DNA of 64,000 nt, taken from contig JAJXWS010000004.1 in NCBI GenBank assembly GCA_021781495.1, forward strand, positions 1 to 64,000, written 5' to 3'. The position numbers were made by a program, and so were the translations under genes. The notes under the pieces were generated by a model, which saw nothing but the letters and a program-made list of their open reading frames with translations, ran no database searches and was not told where the DNA came from. Shown one piece after another: positions 38,922 through 49,829 of this stretch. Each line of letters begins with the position of its first letter. Within the stretch, counting starts at the first letter, position 1. The DNA comes from Acidobacteriota bacterium (lineage in GTDB: Bacteria; Acidobacteriota; Terriglobia; Terriglobales; Acidobacteriaceae).

Positions 38922-39143
38922 GTGGGTAGATTGGCAAACATTTCGGGCAAAGATGCAGCCAAAGCCTTCCAGAAGGCTGGGTGGCAAGTGCGTGGTCAAG
39001 TCGGGAGTCATCTTGTGCTGACCAGGCCAGGCATCCGCGCGAATCTCACAGTTCCCCAGCATGCTGAGCTGGCCCCCGGAACGCTTCGCGCCCTGATCAA
39101 GACGGCAGAGTTGAGCGTCGATCAATTCCTGGAGCTTCTTTAA
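38922..39143 (+). CDS. hicA: HicA family toxin (mRNA interferase)
   Basis: SGKDAAKAFQKAGWQVRGQVGSHLVLTRPG...LTVPQHAELAPGTLRALIKTAELSVDQFLELL with conserved His. Confidence 0.88.
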   Translation: MGRLANISGKDAAKAFQKAGWQVRGQVGSHLVLTRPGIRANLTVPQHAELAPGTLRALIKTAELSVDQFLELL

Positions 39144-39206
39144 TTCCAGCAGCTCTGCAGCCTGCGCGGTTTGCCTTTGCGGGTGAGCGTACGGCATGCT
39201 ATCGGC

Positions 39207-40235
39207 ATGGAATACAGACTGCTGGGAGGCTCGGGCCTCAAGGTTCCGGTGTTGAGTTTTGGCGCTGCCACGCTGGGTGGCGGTGTGGAGTTCTTTGACG
39301 CGTGGGGCGCCACCGACGACTCGGCGCAGGCGCAGCGCATGGTGGATATCTGCCTGGAGGCGGGCGTAAGCCTGTTTGACACGGCCGATGTCTATTCAAA
39401 CGGCCAGTCGGAACAGGTGCTGGGCCGCGCGCTGAAGGGCCGGCGCGAGCAGGCGCTTATCTCCACCAAGGCGACGTTCCGGCTGGGCGACGGGCCGAAC
39501 GATGTGGGCTCGTCGCGGTTCCATCTGCGGCGCTCGCTGGAGGGCAGCCTGCGCCGGCTCGGCACGGACTATATCGACATCTATCATCTGCACGGCTTTG
39601 ACGCGATGACGCCGATCGAGGAGGTGCAGGACACGCTGCACACCTTTGTGCGCGAGGGCAAGGTGCGCTACATTGCCTGCTCCAACTTCTCCGGCTGGCA
39701 CCTGATGAAGTCGCTTTCGGTGGCCGAGCGCTACGGCTGGACGCGGTTTGTAGCGCACCAGGTGTACTACTCGCTGGTGGGCCGCGAGTATGAGTGGGAG
39801 CTGATGCCTCTGGGTCTGGACCAGAAGGTGGGCGCGCTGGTGTGGAGTCCGCTGGGCTGGGGACGGCTGACGGGCAAGATTCGCCGCGGTCAGCCGCTGC
39901 CGCAGGTGAGCCGCCTGCACAAGACGGCGGAGATGGGCCCGCAGGTGCCGCTGGAATACCTCTACACGGTGGTGGATGCGCTGGATGCGCTGGCCGCGGA
40001 GACCGGCAAGACGGTTCCGCAGGTGGCGCTGAACTGGCTGCTGCGGCGGCCCACGGTGGCGTCCGTGATTGTGGGCGCGCGCGATGAGCACCAACTGCGG
40101 CAGAACCTGGGCGCAGTGGGCTGGAGCCTGACGGCCGAGCAGGTGGCCCGGCTGGACAAGGCCAGCGAACTGCCGCCGATCTATCCATACTGGCACCAGC
40201 GGCAGTTTACAGAGCGGAATGTGCCGCCGGTGTAA
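39207..40235 (+). CDS. Aldo/keto reductase
   Basis: MEYRLLGGSGLKVPVLSFGAATLGGG; SLFDTADVYSNGQSEQVLGRAL; TDYIDIYHLHGFD; VASVIVGARDEHQLRQNLGA. Confidence 0.92.
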   Translation: MEYRLLGGSGLKVPVLSFGAATLGGGVEFFDAWGATDDSAQAQRMVDICLEAGVSLFDTADVYSNGQSEQVLGRALKGRREQALISTKATFRLGDGPNDVGSSRFHLRRSLEGSLRRLGTDYIDIYHLHGFDAMTPIEEVQDTLHTFVREGKVRYIACSNFSGWHLMKSLSVAERYGWTRFVAHQVYYSLVGREYEWELMPLGLDQKVGALVWSPLGWGRLTGKIRRGQPLPQVSRLHKTAEMGPQVPLEYLYTVVDALDALAAETGKTVPQVALNWLLRRPTVASVIVGARDEHQLRQNLGAVGWSLTAEQVARLDKASELPPIYPYWHQRQFTERNVPPV

Positions 40236-40256
40236 AGGCGGCGCGGGTCGCGTGCC

Positions 40257-42833
<2,577 letters not shown>

Positions 42834-42991
42834 GGTGCAGGTCCTCAGCGCGGCATCTTCGGCACATCCAGCCGCGCTGTGCAGCAAGCAGGAAGTATAC
42901 CGCTCTATTGGACGAGAGCCAGGTGACGCGAGCCGATGCGCCGCAGAGAGGGACAACCGGGCGAAACGAAAGAAGAAAGGCCGCGCCGCCT

Positions 42992-43816
42992 TTAGTGGAC
43001 CGAGCGATGGTGATGGCGGTGGACCACGTACCGGCCCACGAGCCATCCGGCTGCGCCGCCGATGAGGACATCCGAGGGGAAGTGCTCGCGGCCCAGCACG
43101 CGGGTCAGGCTCACTCCGGTGGCGGCGGAGTAGGCAAAGAGCTGCGTCCAGCGCGAGGGGTACTCGGCTGCAATGGACGAGGCGGCTGCCCAGGCCAGCG
43201 TGCTGTGCGATGAGGGGAACGACGAGTCCACCCCGGCGGCGGACTGGAAGAAGCGGCCGCGGGCGCTGTCCGTATAGGGGCGCTCGCGCCAGAACACGAG
43301 CTTCAGGCCCTGCTCCACGGCAACGCTGTCGATCACCGCCTCGGTGGTAAGAATGCCGGCCTCGCGGGCGTGGTCGTTCTGCCGGAAGCGGCCGTAGCCG
43401 TACAGCGCCACAGGGGTGGCGAGCATGCCGCCGATGAGCGCATTGGATGTGTTGACGGCGGCGTTGTTGAAGCTGGCGTCGTGGGAGACCACGTCGGTCA
43501 TGGCGCGGTGGTCCAAGGCGATGGCGGTTCCGGCGGCCAGCGTGAGCGGGGCAAGCCACTCCAGATCGCGGACGCGCAGGCGGGCGGGGCTGGTCCAGAT
43601 GGCAGCCTGGTCGTGGAGAATGTTGCGCGGCGTATTGGCTGCGGTAACTGGCTGCTGCGGCTGGGCTTGCGGCGCATTGGGCAGGGTGCTTCCACTCTGC
43701 GCGCCAGCCTGCGGCAGCAGCGTGGCGGCGAGCAGAAGAGCGGTGGCAAGGCCAGCCAGGCTGCGGCCGGCAGAGGCGGAGGACAGGCGGAGCGTCAGGG
43801 TATGCATCAGCCTCAT
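42992..43816 (-). CDS. Phosphatase PAP2 family protein, secreted
   Basis: KLVFWRERPYTDSARG; SSFPSSHSTLAWAAA; SLTRVLGREHFPSDVLIGG (PAP2 motifs C1-C3). Confidence 0.9.
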   Translation of the reverse strand: MRLMHTLTLRLSSASAGRSLAGLATALLLAATLLPQAGAQSGSTLPNAPQAQPQQPVTAANTPRNILHDQAAIWTSPARLRVRDLEWLAPLTLAAGTAIALDHRAMTDVVSHDASFNNAAVNTSNALIGGMLATPVALYGYGRFRQNDHAREAGILTTEAVIDSVAVEQGLKLVFWRERPYTDSARGRFFQSAAGVDSSFPSSHSTLAWAAASSIAAEYPSRWTQLFAYSAATGVSLTRVLGREHFPSDVLIGGAAGWLVGRYVVHRHHHRSVH

Positions 43817-43826
43817 TCCGTGCAGT

Positions 43827-44345
43827 TTACCGGCTGGTCTCAGCCAGGTAGACCGCGGTGTAGTCAAGATAGTTCTGGGCGTACTCCAGGATGAGGGCGC
43901 GGTCCTTATCGCCCAGTTCGCGGCGCAGCTTGGCGGGCACACCGGCCCACAGGGTGCGGGGCGGAACGATGGTGTTCTCCGGCAAAACGGCCCCGGCGGC
44001 GATGATGGAGCCCTCCCCGATGCGGCAGTTATTGAGGATGGTAACACCCATGCCGATGAGGACCGCATCCTCCACCACGCAGCCGTGGACGGTGGCGTTG
44101 TGGCCGATGGTGACCCAGTCGCCCACATGCACGGCGTACAGGTTGCGCTGGCCGTGGAGCACGGCGCAGTCCTGCACATTGGAGTTGGAGCCGACGCGGA
44201 TGGAGTTCACATCGCCGCGCAGGACGGCATTCATCCAGACGGAGCTGTTCTCGCCCAGCGCGACGTCGCCCAGAACCTGCGCGGAGACATCCACATAACA
44301 CGAGGCGGGAATGCGGGGGAGCTGCCCCTGATAACTGCGGATCAT
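43827..44345 (-). CDS. Gamma-carbonic-anhydrase-like left-handed beta-helix protein
   Basis: DVALGENSSVWMNAVLRGDVNSIRVGSNSNVQDCAVLH; GHNATVHGCVVEDAVLIGMGVTILN. Confidence 0.9.
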   Translation of the reverse strand: MIRSYQGQLPRIPASCYVDVSAQVLGDVALGENSSVWMNAVLRGDVNSIRVGSNSNVQDCAVLHGQRNLYAVHVGDWVTIGHNATVHGCVVEDAVLIGMGVTILNNCRIGEGSIIAAGAVLPENTIVPPRTLWAGVPAKLRRELGDKDRALILEYAQNYLDYTAVYLAETSR

Positions 44346-44556
44346 GGAAGCAAGACCTCAAGGGAGAGTCTAGACCATGCGCGGCAAACGGGGACAGCCG
44401 CCAGGGGTGGATTCGGCGCATGTCGCAGCAATTGCACAGGTTTTGGGGCAGCACGGCGGCAGGCATCGTTGGCTCATGTGTTGATTTCTTGACCGGTTGT
44501 GGAAAAACTCCAGTATCATTAAAGAGCTAAGCAAGCAGGTTTGGAGGTGGGACCCT

Positions 44557-44754
44557 TTGGCAGAGGTTCGCGTACAGGAAGGCGAGCCGCTCGAGAATGC
44601 GCTGCGCCGGTTCAAGCGGAAGGTACAGCAGGAGGACATCATCAAGGAAGTGAAGCGTCACTCCTACTATCTGAAGCCCGGTGAGAAGCGCCGCGTCAAG
44701 GCAGCTTTGGCGCGCAAGCGGAATCGCAAGAAGGCTCGCAAGGAGCAGGACTAA
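44557..44754 (+). CDS. rpsU: 30S ribosomal protein S21
   Basis: AEVRVQEGEPLENALRRFKRKVQQEDIIKEVKRHSYYLKPGEKRRVKAALARKRNRKK; TTG start after GGAGGTGG. Confidence 0.9.
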   Translation: MAEVRVQEGEPLENALRRFKRKVQQEDIIKEVKRHSYYLKPGEKRRVKAALARKRNRKKARKEQD

Positions 44755-44785
44755 GCAAACCGAATCGTGACGTGCGCCGCCCCGC

Positions 44786-44812
44786 GGAGTCTCCGTTGCA
44801 TGCGGAGACTCC
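44786..44812. other. Perfect hairpin downstream of rpsU
   Basis: GGAGTCTCCG-ttgcatg-CGGAGACTCC, no T tract. Confidence 0.5.
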
Positions 44813-45073
44813 AGGCAGACCCGACAAGGGCATGGGGCGGCCAGTCGCGATTCTTTCTTTGTACTTCCCCGCATTGCTTCCCAGATCGCGGCGGGGACCA
44901 ACTGAGTCTGCCGGTAACACGGGCAGATATTCCATGCATGGTTGCCGCTCGACTTGTTGCGGCCCGGGCCCTTGTTGTGCAACGCACTACGAAGACAGGG
45001 AAACGGGACCGGCATAGGCTCTTGGGATCGTGGCCGATGAGAACGTTTCTCCCTTCTTTGGGGAAACCAGGCC

Positions 45074-45391
45074 ATGGAATTTACCGATCGAGTCCTGAAA
45101 TGTGTAGATTGCGGTGCTGAGTTCGTGTTCACCGCAGGGGAACAGCTTTTCTTCCACGACAAACAGTTTGTGAACGACCCCAAGCGCTGCAAGCAGTGCA
45201 AGGCAAAGCGCTCCAGCGGCGGGGGACGTGTGCGCGCGGAGACGCGGACGACCTGCTCGGAGTGCGGCGCCTCAACCACGGTGCCGTTCAAGCCCACGCA
45301 GGGCAGGCCGGTGCTGTGCCGGTCCTGCTTCCAGAAGAACGGAGCGCAAAGGCCCGCCGCTCCCGGCGCGGCGACGGGCGCAGCCGGCTGA
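45074..45391 (+). CDS. Zinc-ribbon / CxxC-repeat protein
   Basis: LKCVDCGAEFVFTAGEQLFFHDKQFVNDPKRCKQCKAKR and TCSECGA...VLCRSCF. Confidence 0.85.
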   Translation: MEFTDRVLKCVDCGAEFVFTAGEQLFFHDKQFVNDPKRCKQCKAKRSSGGGRVRAETRTTCSECGASTTVPFKPTQGRPVLCRSCFQKNGAQRPAAPGAATGAAG

Positions 45392-45506
45392 GCCCGGCGC
45401 CCGGAAGCGGCAGGGCCGCGCGGAGCGGCGCTGCGGCCGGTCGCGGAGGCGCGGGATTGCCCCACTGCGGGTGGGCTGTGGCGCTCGAGCGATTCCGGGA
45501 ATCGCC

Positions 45507-46784
45507 TTAAGACTTCCTGCTCAGCGCCCGATGACCGATGTCGCGACGGAAGTAGATTCCATCAAATTTGATTTCGCCCATGGCCTGATACGCCAGCGCA
45601 AGAGCCTGCTGCAGGGACTCGCCGGCGGCGGTGACGGCCAGAACGCGGCCGCCGCTGGTCACGATGTCTTCCGCGAGCAGTGAGGTGCCGGAGTGGAAGA
45701 CCTGCACGCCGGGCACGCGGGCTGCGGCTTTGAGGCCGGTTATCGGGAATCCGGTCTTGTAGCTGCCGGGGTAGCCGGACGAACTGGCAACGACGCAGGC
45801 AGCGGCGCCGGGGCTCCAGCGCAGCTCAACCTGGTCGAGGCAGCCGTCGATGCAGGCGTTCACGGCGTCCACGAGGTCGCTCTCCAGCCGCAGCAGGATG
45901 GCCTGCGTCTCCGGATCGCCAAAGCGGGCGTTGTACTCCAGCACCTCGGGTCCGCGGGCGGTCATCATCAGGCCGATGTAGAGGACGCCAACGAAGGGGG
46001 TGCCTTCCTCGGCCATGCCGCGAACGGTGGGTTCGGCGATGTGGCGCAGAATCCAGTCGGTCATGCCGGGCTCCAGAATCTGGTCCGTGGAGTAGACGCC
46101 CATGCCGCCGGTGTTGGGGCCGGTGTCGCCCTCGCCGATGCGCTTGTGGTCCTGCGCCGGGACGAGCGGGGTGACGTGCGTGCCGTCTGAGAGGCACAGG
46201 AAGCTGACCTCTTCGCCCTGCAGAAACTCTTCAATCACCACCTGCTGCTCAACGGTGCCCAGCAGCGCGCCGCTGAACAGGCCCTGAGCGGCTTCGAGGG
46301 CCGTGTTGCGCGAGTCGCAAATCAGCACGCCCTTGCCCGCGGCCAGCCCGTCCGCCTTGACCACGATGGGGGCGTGGAAGTGGTCAATCACCTTCTCCAG
46401 CTCCGCCGCCGAGGCGCACACGGCGTAGTTGGCGGTGGGAATCTTGTGGCGCTTCATGAACTGCTTGGCGAAGGCCTTGCTGGTTTCCAGCATGGCCGCC
46501 TCGCGGGTGGGGCCAAAGACGCGCAGACCGCGCTCCTGCAGGGCATCCACGATGCCGAGCGAGAGCGGCAGCTCCGGGCCCACCAAGGTCAGGTCGGGCT
46601 GCTCGGCCTCCACCAGGCGTACCATGGCGTCAAGGTCCTTCAGGTCCGCGGGGACGCAGCGGGCCACCTGCGCAATGCCGCCGTTGCCGGGCGCGCACAC
46701 AACCTCCGTAACGCGTGGGCTGCGCCGGACGGCCCACGCCAGCGCATGTTCGCGGCCCCCGGAACCAAGGATAAGGACTTTCAT
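45507..46784 (-). CDS. purD: Phosphoribosylamine--glycine ligase
   Basis: MKVLILGSGGREHALAWAV; GPNTGGMGVYSTD; YNARFGDPETQAILLRLESDL. Upstream part of the ORF (to 48173) is antisense to miaA. Confidence 0.95.
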   Translation of the reverse strand: MKVLILGSGGREHALAWAVRRSPRVTEVVCAPGNGGIAQVARCVPADLKDLDAMVRLVEAEQPDLTLVGPELPLSLGIVDALQERGLRVFGPTREAAMLETSKAFAKQFMKRHKIPTANYAVCASAAELEKVIDHFHAPIVVKADGLAAGKGVLICDSRNTALEAAQGLFSGALLGTVEQQVVIEEFLQGEEVSFLCLSDGTHVTPLVPAQDHKRIGEGDTGPNTGGMGVYSTDQILEPGMTDWILRHIAEPTVRGMAEEGTPFVGVLYIGLMMTARGPEVLEYNARFGDPETQAILLRLESDLVDAVNACIDGCLDQVELRWSPGAAACVVASSSGYPGSYKTGFPITGLKAAARVPGVQVFHSGTSLLAEDIVTSGGRVLAVTAAGESLQQALALAYQAMGEIKFDGIYFRRDIGHRALSRKS

Positions 46785-46929
46785 GTGAGTACCCCCTGAC
46801 GGCCCGGCGACGCCGAAGCCCCGAAAGGTTATGGTCGCAATGCAGGAGGATGAAGTCAAACCGGCAGCCGACGCTCCCCTATACTGGGGCGTGGACCGGC
46901 GGCAGAAGCCGGTGCCCGAGTAACCCGCC

Positions 46930-47118
46930 ATGGTGGAGACCCGCATCAAGAGCAATGCCGAGCAGGCGGCCGCGGAGCAGCGGCGCGCGCTGCAGCGGCG
47001 TGCCTTCCGCAGGAACCAGGTGGCGGGCCTGCTGATACTGGCAACGGCGATTGTGGCCTGGTGGCTGGCCCACACCAACCCGGGGTGGATCTTTCCGGCG
47101 GGATGGTGGCGATGGTAA
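46930..47118 (+). CDS. Small single-TM protein upstream of miaA
   Basis: QVAGLLILATAIVAWWLAHTNPGWIFPAGWWRW; overlaps the miaA start. Confidence 0.5.
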   Translation: MVETRIKSNAEQAAAEQRRALQRRAFRRNQVAGLLILATAIVAWWLAHTNPGWIFPAGWWRW

Positions 47119-48128
47119 GCGCTCAGCACGCGGCGAACGGCGCCACCGGCGCCAAAGAGCCCCTGGTCGTGCTTCTGCTGGGGCCCACCGGCAGCGGGAA
47201 GACGGCGCTTTCCCTGGCCCTGGCGGAGCGCTTTGGCGGCGAGGTGGTCAGTTGCGATTCCGTGGCCGTCTATCGCGGCATGGATGTGGGCAGCGCCAAG
47301 CCGACGGCAGACGAGCGCGCGCGGGCGCCGCATCACCTCATCGACGTGGCCACGCCGGATGAGCCCTTCACGGCGGGCGAGTACAGCCGGGCGGCGCGCG
47401 CGGCGCTGCGCCAGATTGCCGGGCCCGTCCCCGAAGGCAGGGGGCGGCTGCCAATTGTGACCGGCGGAACGGGCCTCTACCTGCGGGCGCTTACAGAGGG
47501 GTTGTTTGCTGGCCCCGCCCGGCAGGAGGCGCTGCGTGCGCGGCTGCGCAGAAGCGCGGAGCGGCACGGGGACGCGCAGCATGGGGGCCCGCAGCAAGGT
47601 TCGGCCTGGCTGCATCGCGTGCTCCAGCGGCTGGATGCGGCGCGCGCGGCGGCCATTCATGCCAACGATACGCCAAAGCTGATTCGCGCCATTGAGGTGT
47701 GCCTGGCGGCGCGCCGGCCCATGAGCGAGGTACTGGGCCGCGAGGAGCTGGCGCGCGATCCGCTCACGGGCTTCCGGCTGCTGCGCATCGGGCTGAACCC
47801 ACCGCGGGCGGCCCTGTATGAGCGGCTGAACCGGCGCTGCGCGGCCATGTTTGCCGCCGGGCTGGTGGAGGAGACGCGGGGCCTGCTCGCCCGCCACGGC
47901 CCGGTGAAGGCGCTGGACGCGCTGGGCTATCGGCAGGCGCTGGCCGTGGTGCGCGGAGAGATGAGCGACGAGGAAGCCATTGCCGCCGCCCAGCAGGGCC
48001 ATCGCAACTACGCCAAGCGGCAGTTGACGTGGTTCCGGCGCGAGCCGGAGGTGCGCTGGATTGCGGGCTTTGGCGATGAGGCGGAGACGGTGCGCACGGC
48101 CACGGAACTGGTGCACGCGAGCCTGTGA
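47103..48128 (+). CDS. miaA: tRNA dimethylallyltransferase
   Basis: LLLGPTGSGKTALSLALAERFGGEVVSCDSVAVYRGMDVGSAKPT; LDALGYRQ; RNYAKRQLTWFRRE. Confidence 0.93.
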   Translation: MVAMVSAQHAANGATGAKEPLVVLLLGPTGSGKTALSLALAERFGGEVVSCDSVAVYRGMDVGSAKPTADERARAPHHLIDVATPDEPFTAGEYSRAARAALRQIAGPVPEGRGRLPIVTGGTGLYLRALTEGLFAGPARQEALRARLRRSAERHGDAQHGGPQQGSAWLHRVLQRLDAARAAAIHANDTPKLIRAIEVCLAARRPMSEVLGREELARDPLTGFRLLRIGLNPPRAALYERLNRRCAAMFAAGLVEETRGLLARHGPVKALDALGYRQALAVVRGEMSDEEAIAAAQQGHRNYAKRQLTWFRREPEVRWIAGFGDEAETVRTATELVHASL

Positions 48129-48133
48129 CGGCC

Positions 48134-48171
48134 GCCCCATCCTTTCGCAGAAGACGCGCAAAGGATGGGGC
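48134..48171. repeat. Palindromic intergenic element GCCCCATCCTTT...AAAGGATGGGGC
   Basis: 12-bp perfect outer stem with nested CGC/GCG, between convergent genes; followed by AACCC. Confidence 0.6.
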
Positions 48172-48187
48172 AACCCGGTTCAGGCCG

Positions 48188-49687
48188 CTAAGGCTGGTAC
48201 TTCCACAGGTCGTTCAGCGAGCCGACAGTGTTGGTGGAGTCGTAGCCGCCGCCGCCGAAGAGCCAGAACGAGCCGTTGCTGCCCACCCAGCCCGCCGCCT
48301 GACCTCTTCCGCCGGGGATATTGGTTGTGGATGCCGTGCCCATCGTGCCATACGTGGCGTAGCCCGGCGTCGTGCTGGAACCGCCTACCCAGGTCCAGGT
48401 GTTCGTTGCGGGGCTGAACTTCCACAGGTCGTTGAACGAGATGCCGCCGAAGAGCCAGAAGTTGTGCTGGCTGTCGGTCCAGCTCACCGCGCCATCGCGA
48501 GCGCCCGGTGTATTGCTTGCCGCCGCTGTTCCCATGGTTCCGTACATGCCGGTTGCCGATGGCATGTTGGAGCCCGTGACCCAGGTCCAGGTTTTCGCGG
48601 CGGGGTCAAACATCCACAGATCGTTGAAGTCAACCGCGGAGCCGCTGTAGTAGTAGCCGGCGCCGCCAAAGAGCCACAGCCGGCCGCTGCTGTCCAGCCA
48701 GCCGCTGGAGGCCCATCGTCCGCCGGGGGTGTTGGTGGCAGAGGCCTGCCCCTGCGTTCCATACACGCCCACCTGGCCCATGCCGTAGGTGCCGCCAAGA
48801 TTGTCTGAACCGCTCACCCAGGTCCACATCTTCGTCGCCGGGCTGAAACTCCAAAGATCGTTGAGAGCGCCTGCATGGTCTGTGGCATCAAAGCCGGTTC
48901 CGCCAAACATCCAAAGTGTGCCGTCGGGGGTGGTCCAGGTTGCGGCAGAGCCGCGACCACCGGGGACGTTGGTGGCGGCGGCGACGCCCAGCGTGCCGTA
49001 GACACCGGGCTGTCCCTTGGATCCGGTAGACGAAATGCAGATGTTGGAGCCGCTCATCCAGGTCCACATCTTCGTCGTGGGGCTGAAGCTCCACAGGTCA
49101 TTGAGCGAGCAGTTATTGCCCGCCGCGTCAAAGCCATAGCCGCCGAAGAGCCAGAAGTTGCCCTGGGCGTCTGTCCAGCTCACGGCGCCCGTGCGGCCGC
49201 CCGGCATGTTGGTTGAGCTGGCCACGCCCTGCGTGCCGTAGAGGCCGGACGAGCCAAAGTTTCCGGATGTGTTGTTTGCCCCGGCCACCCACATCCAGGT
49301 TTTTGCACTGGGGTTGTACTCCCACAGGTCGTTCAGGTAGCCGATTCCGGCTGAGCCGGGAAAGCTGCCCTGGGCGCTATAGCCGTAGCCGCCAAACAGC
49401 CACAGGTTGCCGGAGGAATCCGTCCACGAGGTTGCGTTGCCGCGGCTGCCGGGGAAGTTGGAGGTGGAAGCAACCCCGAGGGTGCCGTAGACACCGCCGT
49501 TTCCATGATTCGCATCGACTACGTCAGCGCCATCAACCCATGTCCACTCGCTGGAACCAGTGGGCGGTGGCGGAGTTCCTCCCCCGTTGGAGGACGACGC
49601 CGAACTTGAGCCGCCACAGGCTGCCACGAAGAGCGAAACAGGAAGAGCGAGCAACGCCACAGCACAGCATCTTTTCAACATGCGCAT
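48188..49687 (-). CDS. Kelch-repeat lipoprotein (six tandem ~75-aa repeats)
   Basis: Lipobox LFVAACGGSS; repeated WTWVxG...YGTxGxAxxxNxPGxRxxAxxWTD...WLFGGxGxD...LNDLWxFxPxTK. Confidence 0.85.
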   Translation of the reverse strand: MRMLKRCCAVALLALPVSLFVAACGGSSSASSSNGGGTPPPPTGSSEWTWVDGADVVDANHGNGGVYGTLGVASTSNFPGSRGNATSWTDSSGNLWLFGGYGYSAQGSFPGSAGIGYLNDLWEYNPSAKTWMWVAGANNTSGNFGSSGLYGTQGVASSTNMPGGRTGAVSWTDAQGNFWLFGGYGFDAAGNNCSLNDLWSFSPTTKMWTWMSGSNICISSTGSKGQPGVYGTLGVAAATNVPGGRGSAATWTTPDGTLWMFGGTGFDATDHAGALNDLWSFSPATKMWTWVSGSDNLGGTYGMGQVGVYGTQGQASATNTPGGRWASSGWLDSSGRLWLFGGAGYYYSGSAVDFNDLWMFDPAAKTWTWVTGSNMPSATGMYGTMGTAAASNTPGARDGAVSWTDSQHNFWLFGGISFNDLWKFSPATNTWTWVGGSSTTPGYATYGTMGTASTTNIPGGRGQAAGWVGSNGSFWLFGGGGYDSTNTVGSLNDLWKYQP

Positions 49688-49829
49688 ACTCCCGGCAGGT
49701 TTTCTGGAAAATTGTATCCGACTTCCAGCTCAGCGCAGCGCGATCTGCCGTTCCGCGGCACAGCCAGCCGCCAGCCGGAGCGCGCTGGATTGCGGCTGGC
49801 GGCTCTGGCGCATCCGTTTAAACTAGGCA

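Noticed and set aside
42834-43559. N-terminal extension of the P-type ATPase ORF
   Set aside because: Arg/His/Pro-rich, antisense-frame translation of the PAP2 gene; the ATPase has a good start at 42833.
46785-48173. N-terminal extension of the purD ORF
   Set aside because: Overlaps miaA in antisense; purD starts at 46784 with canonical MKVLILGSGGREHALAWA.
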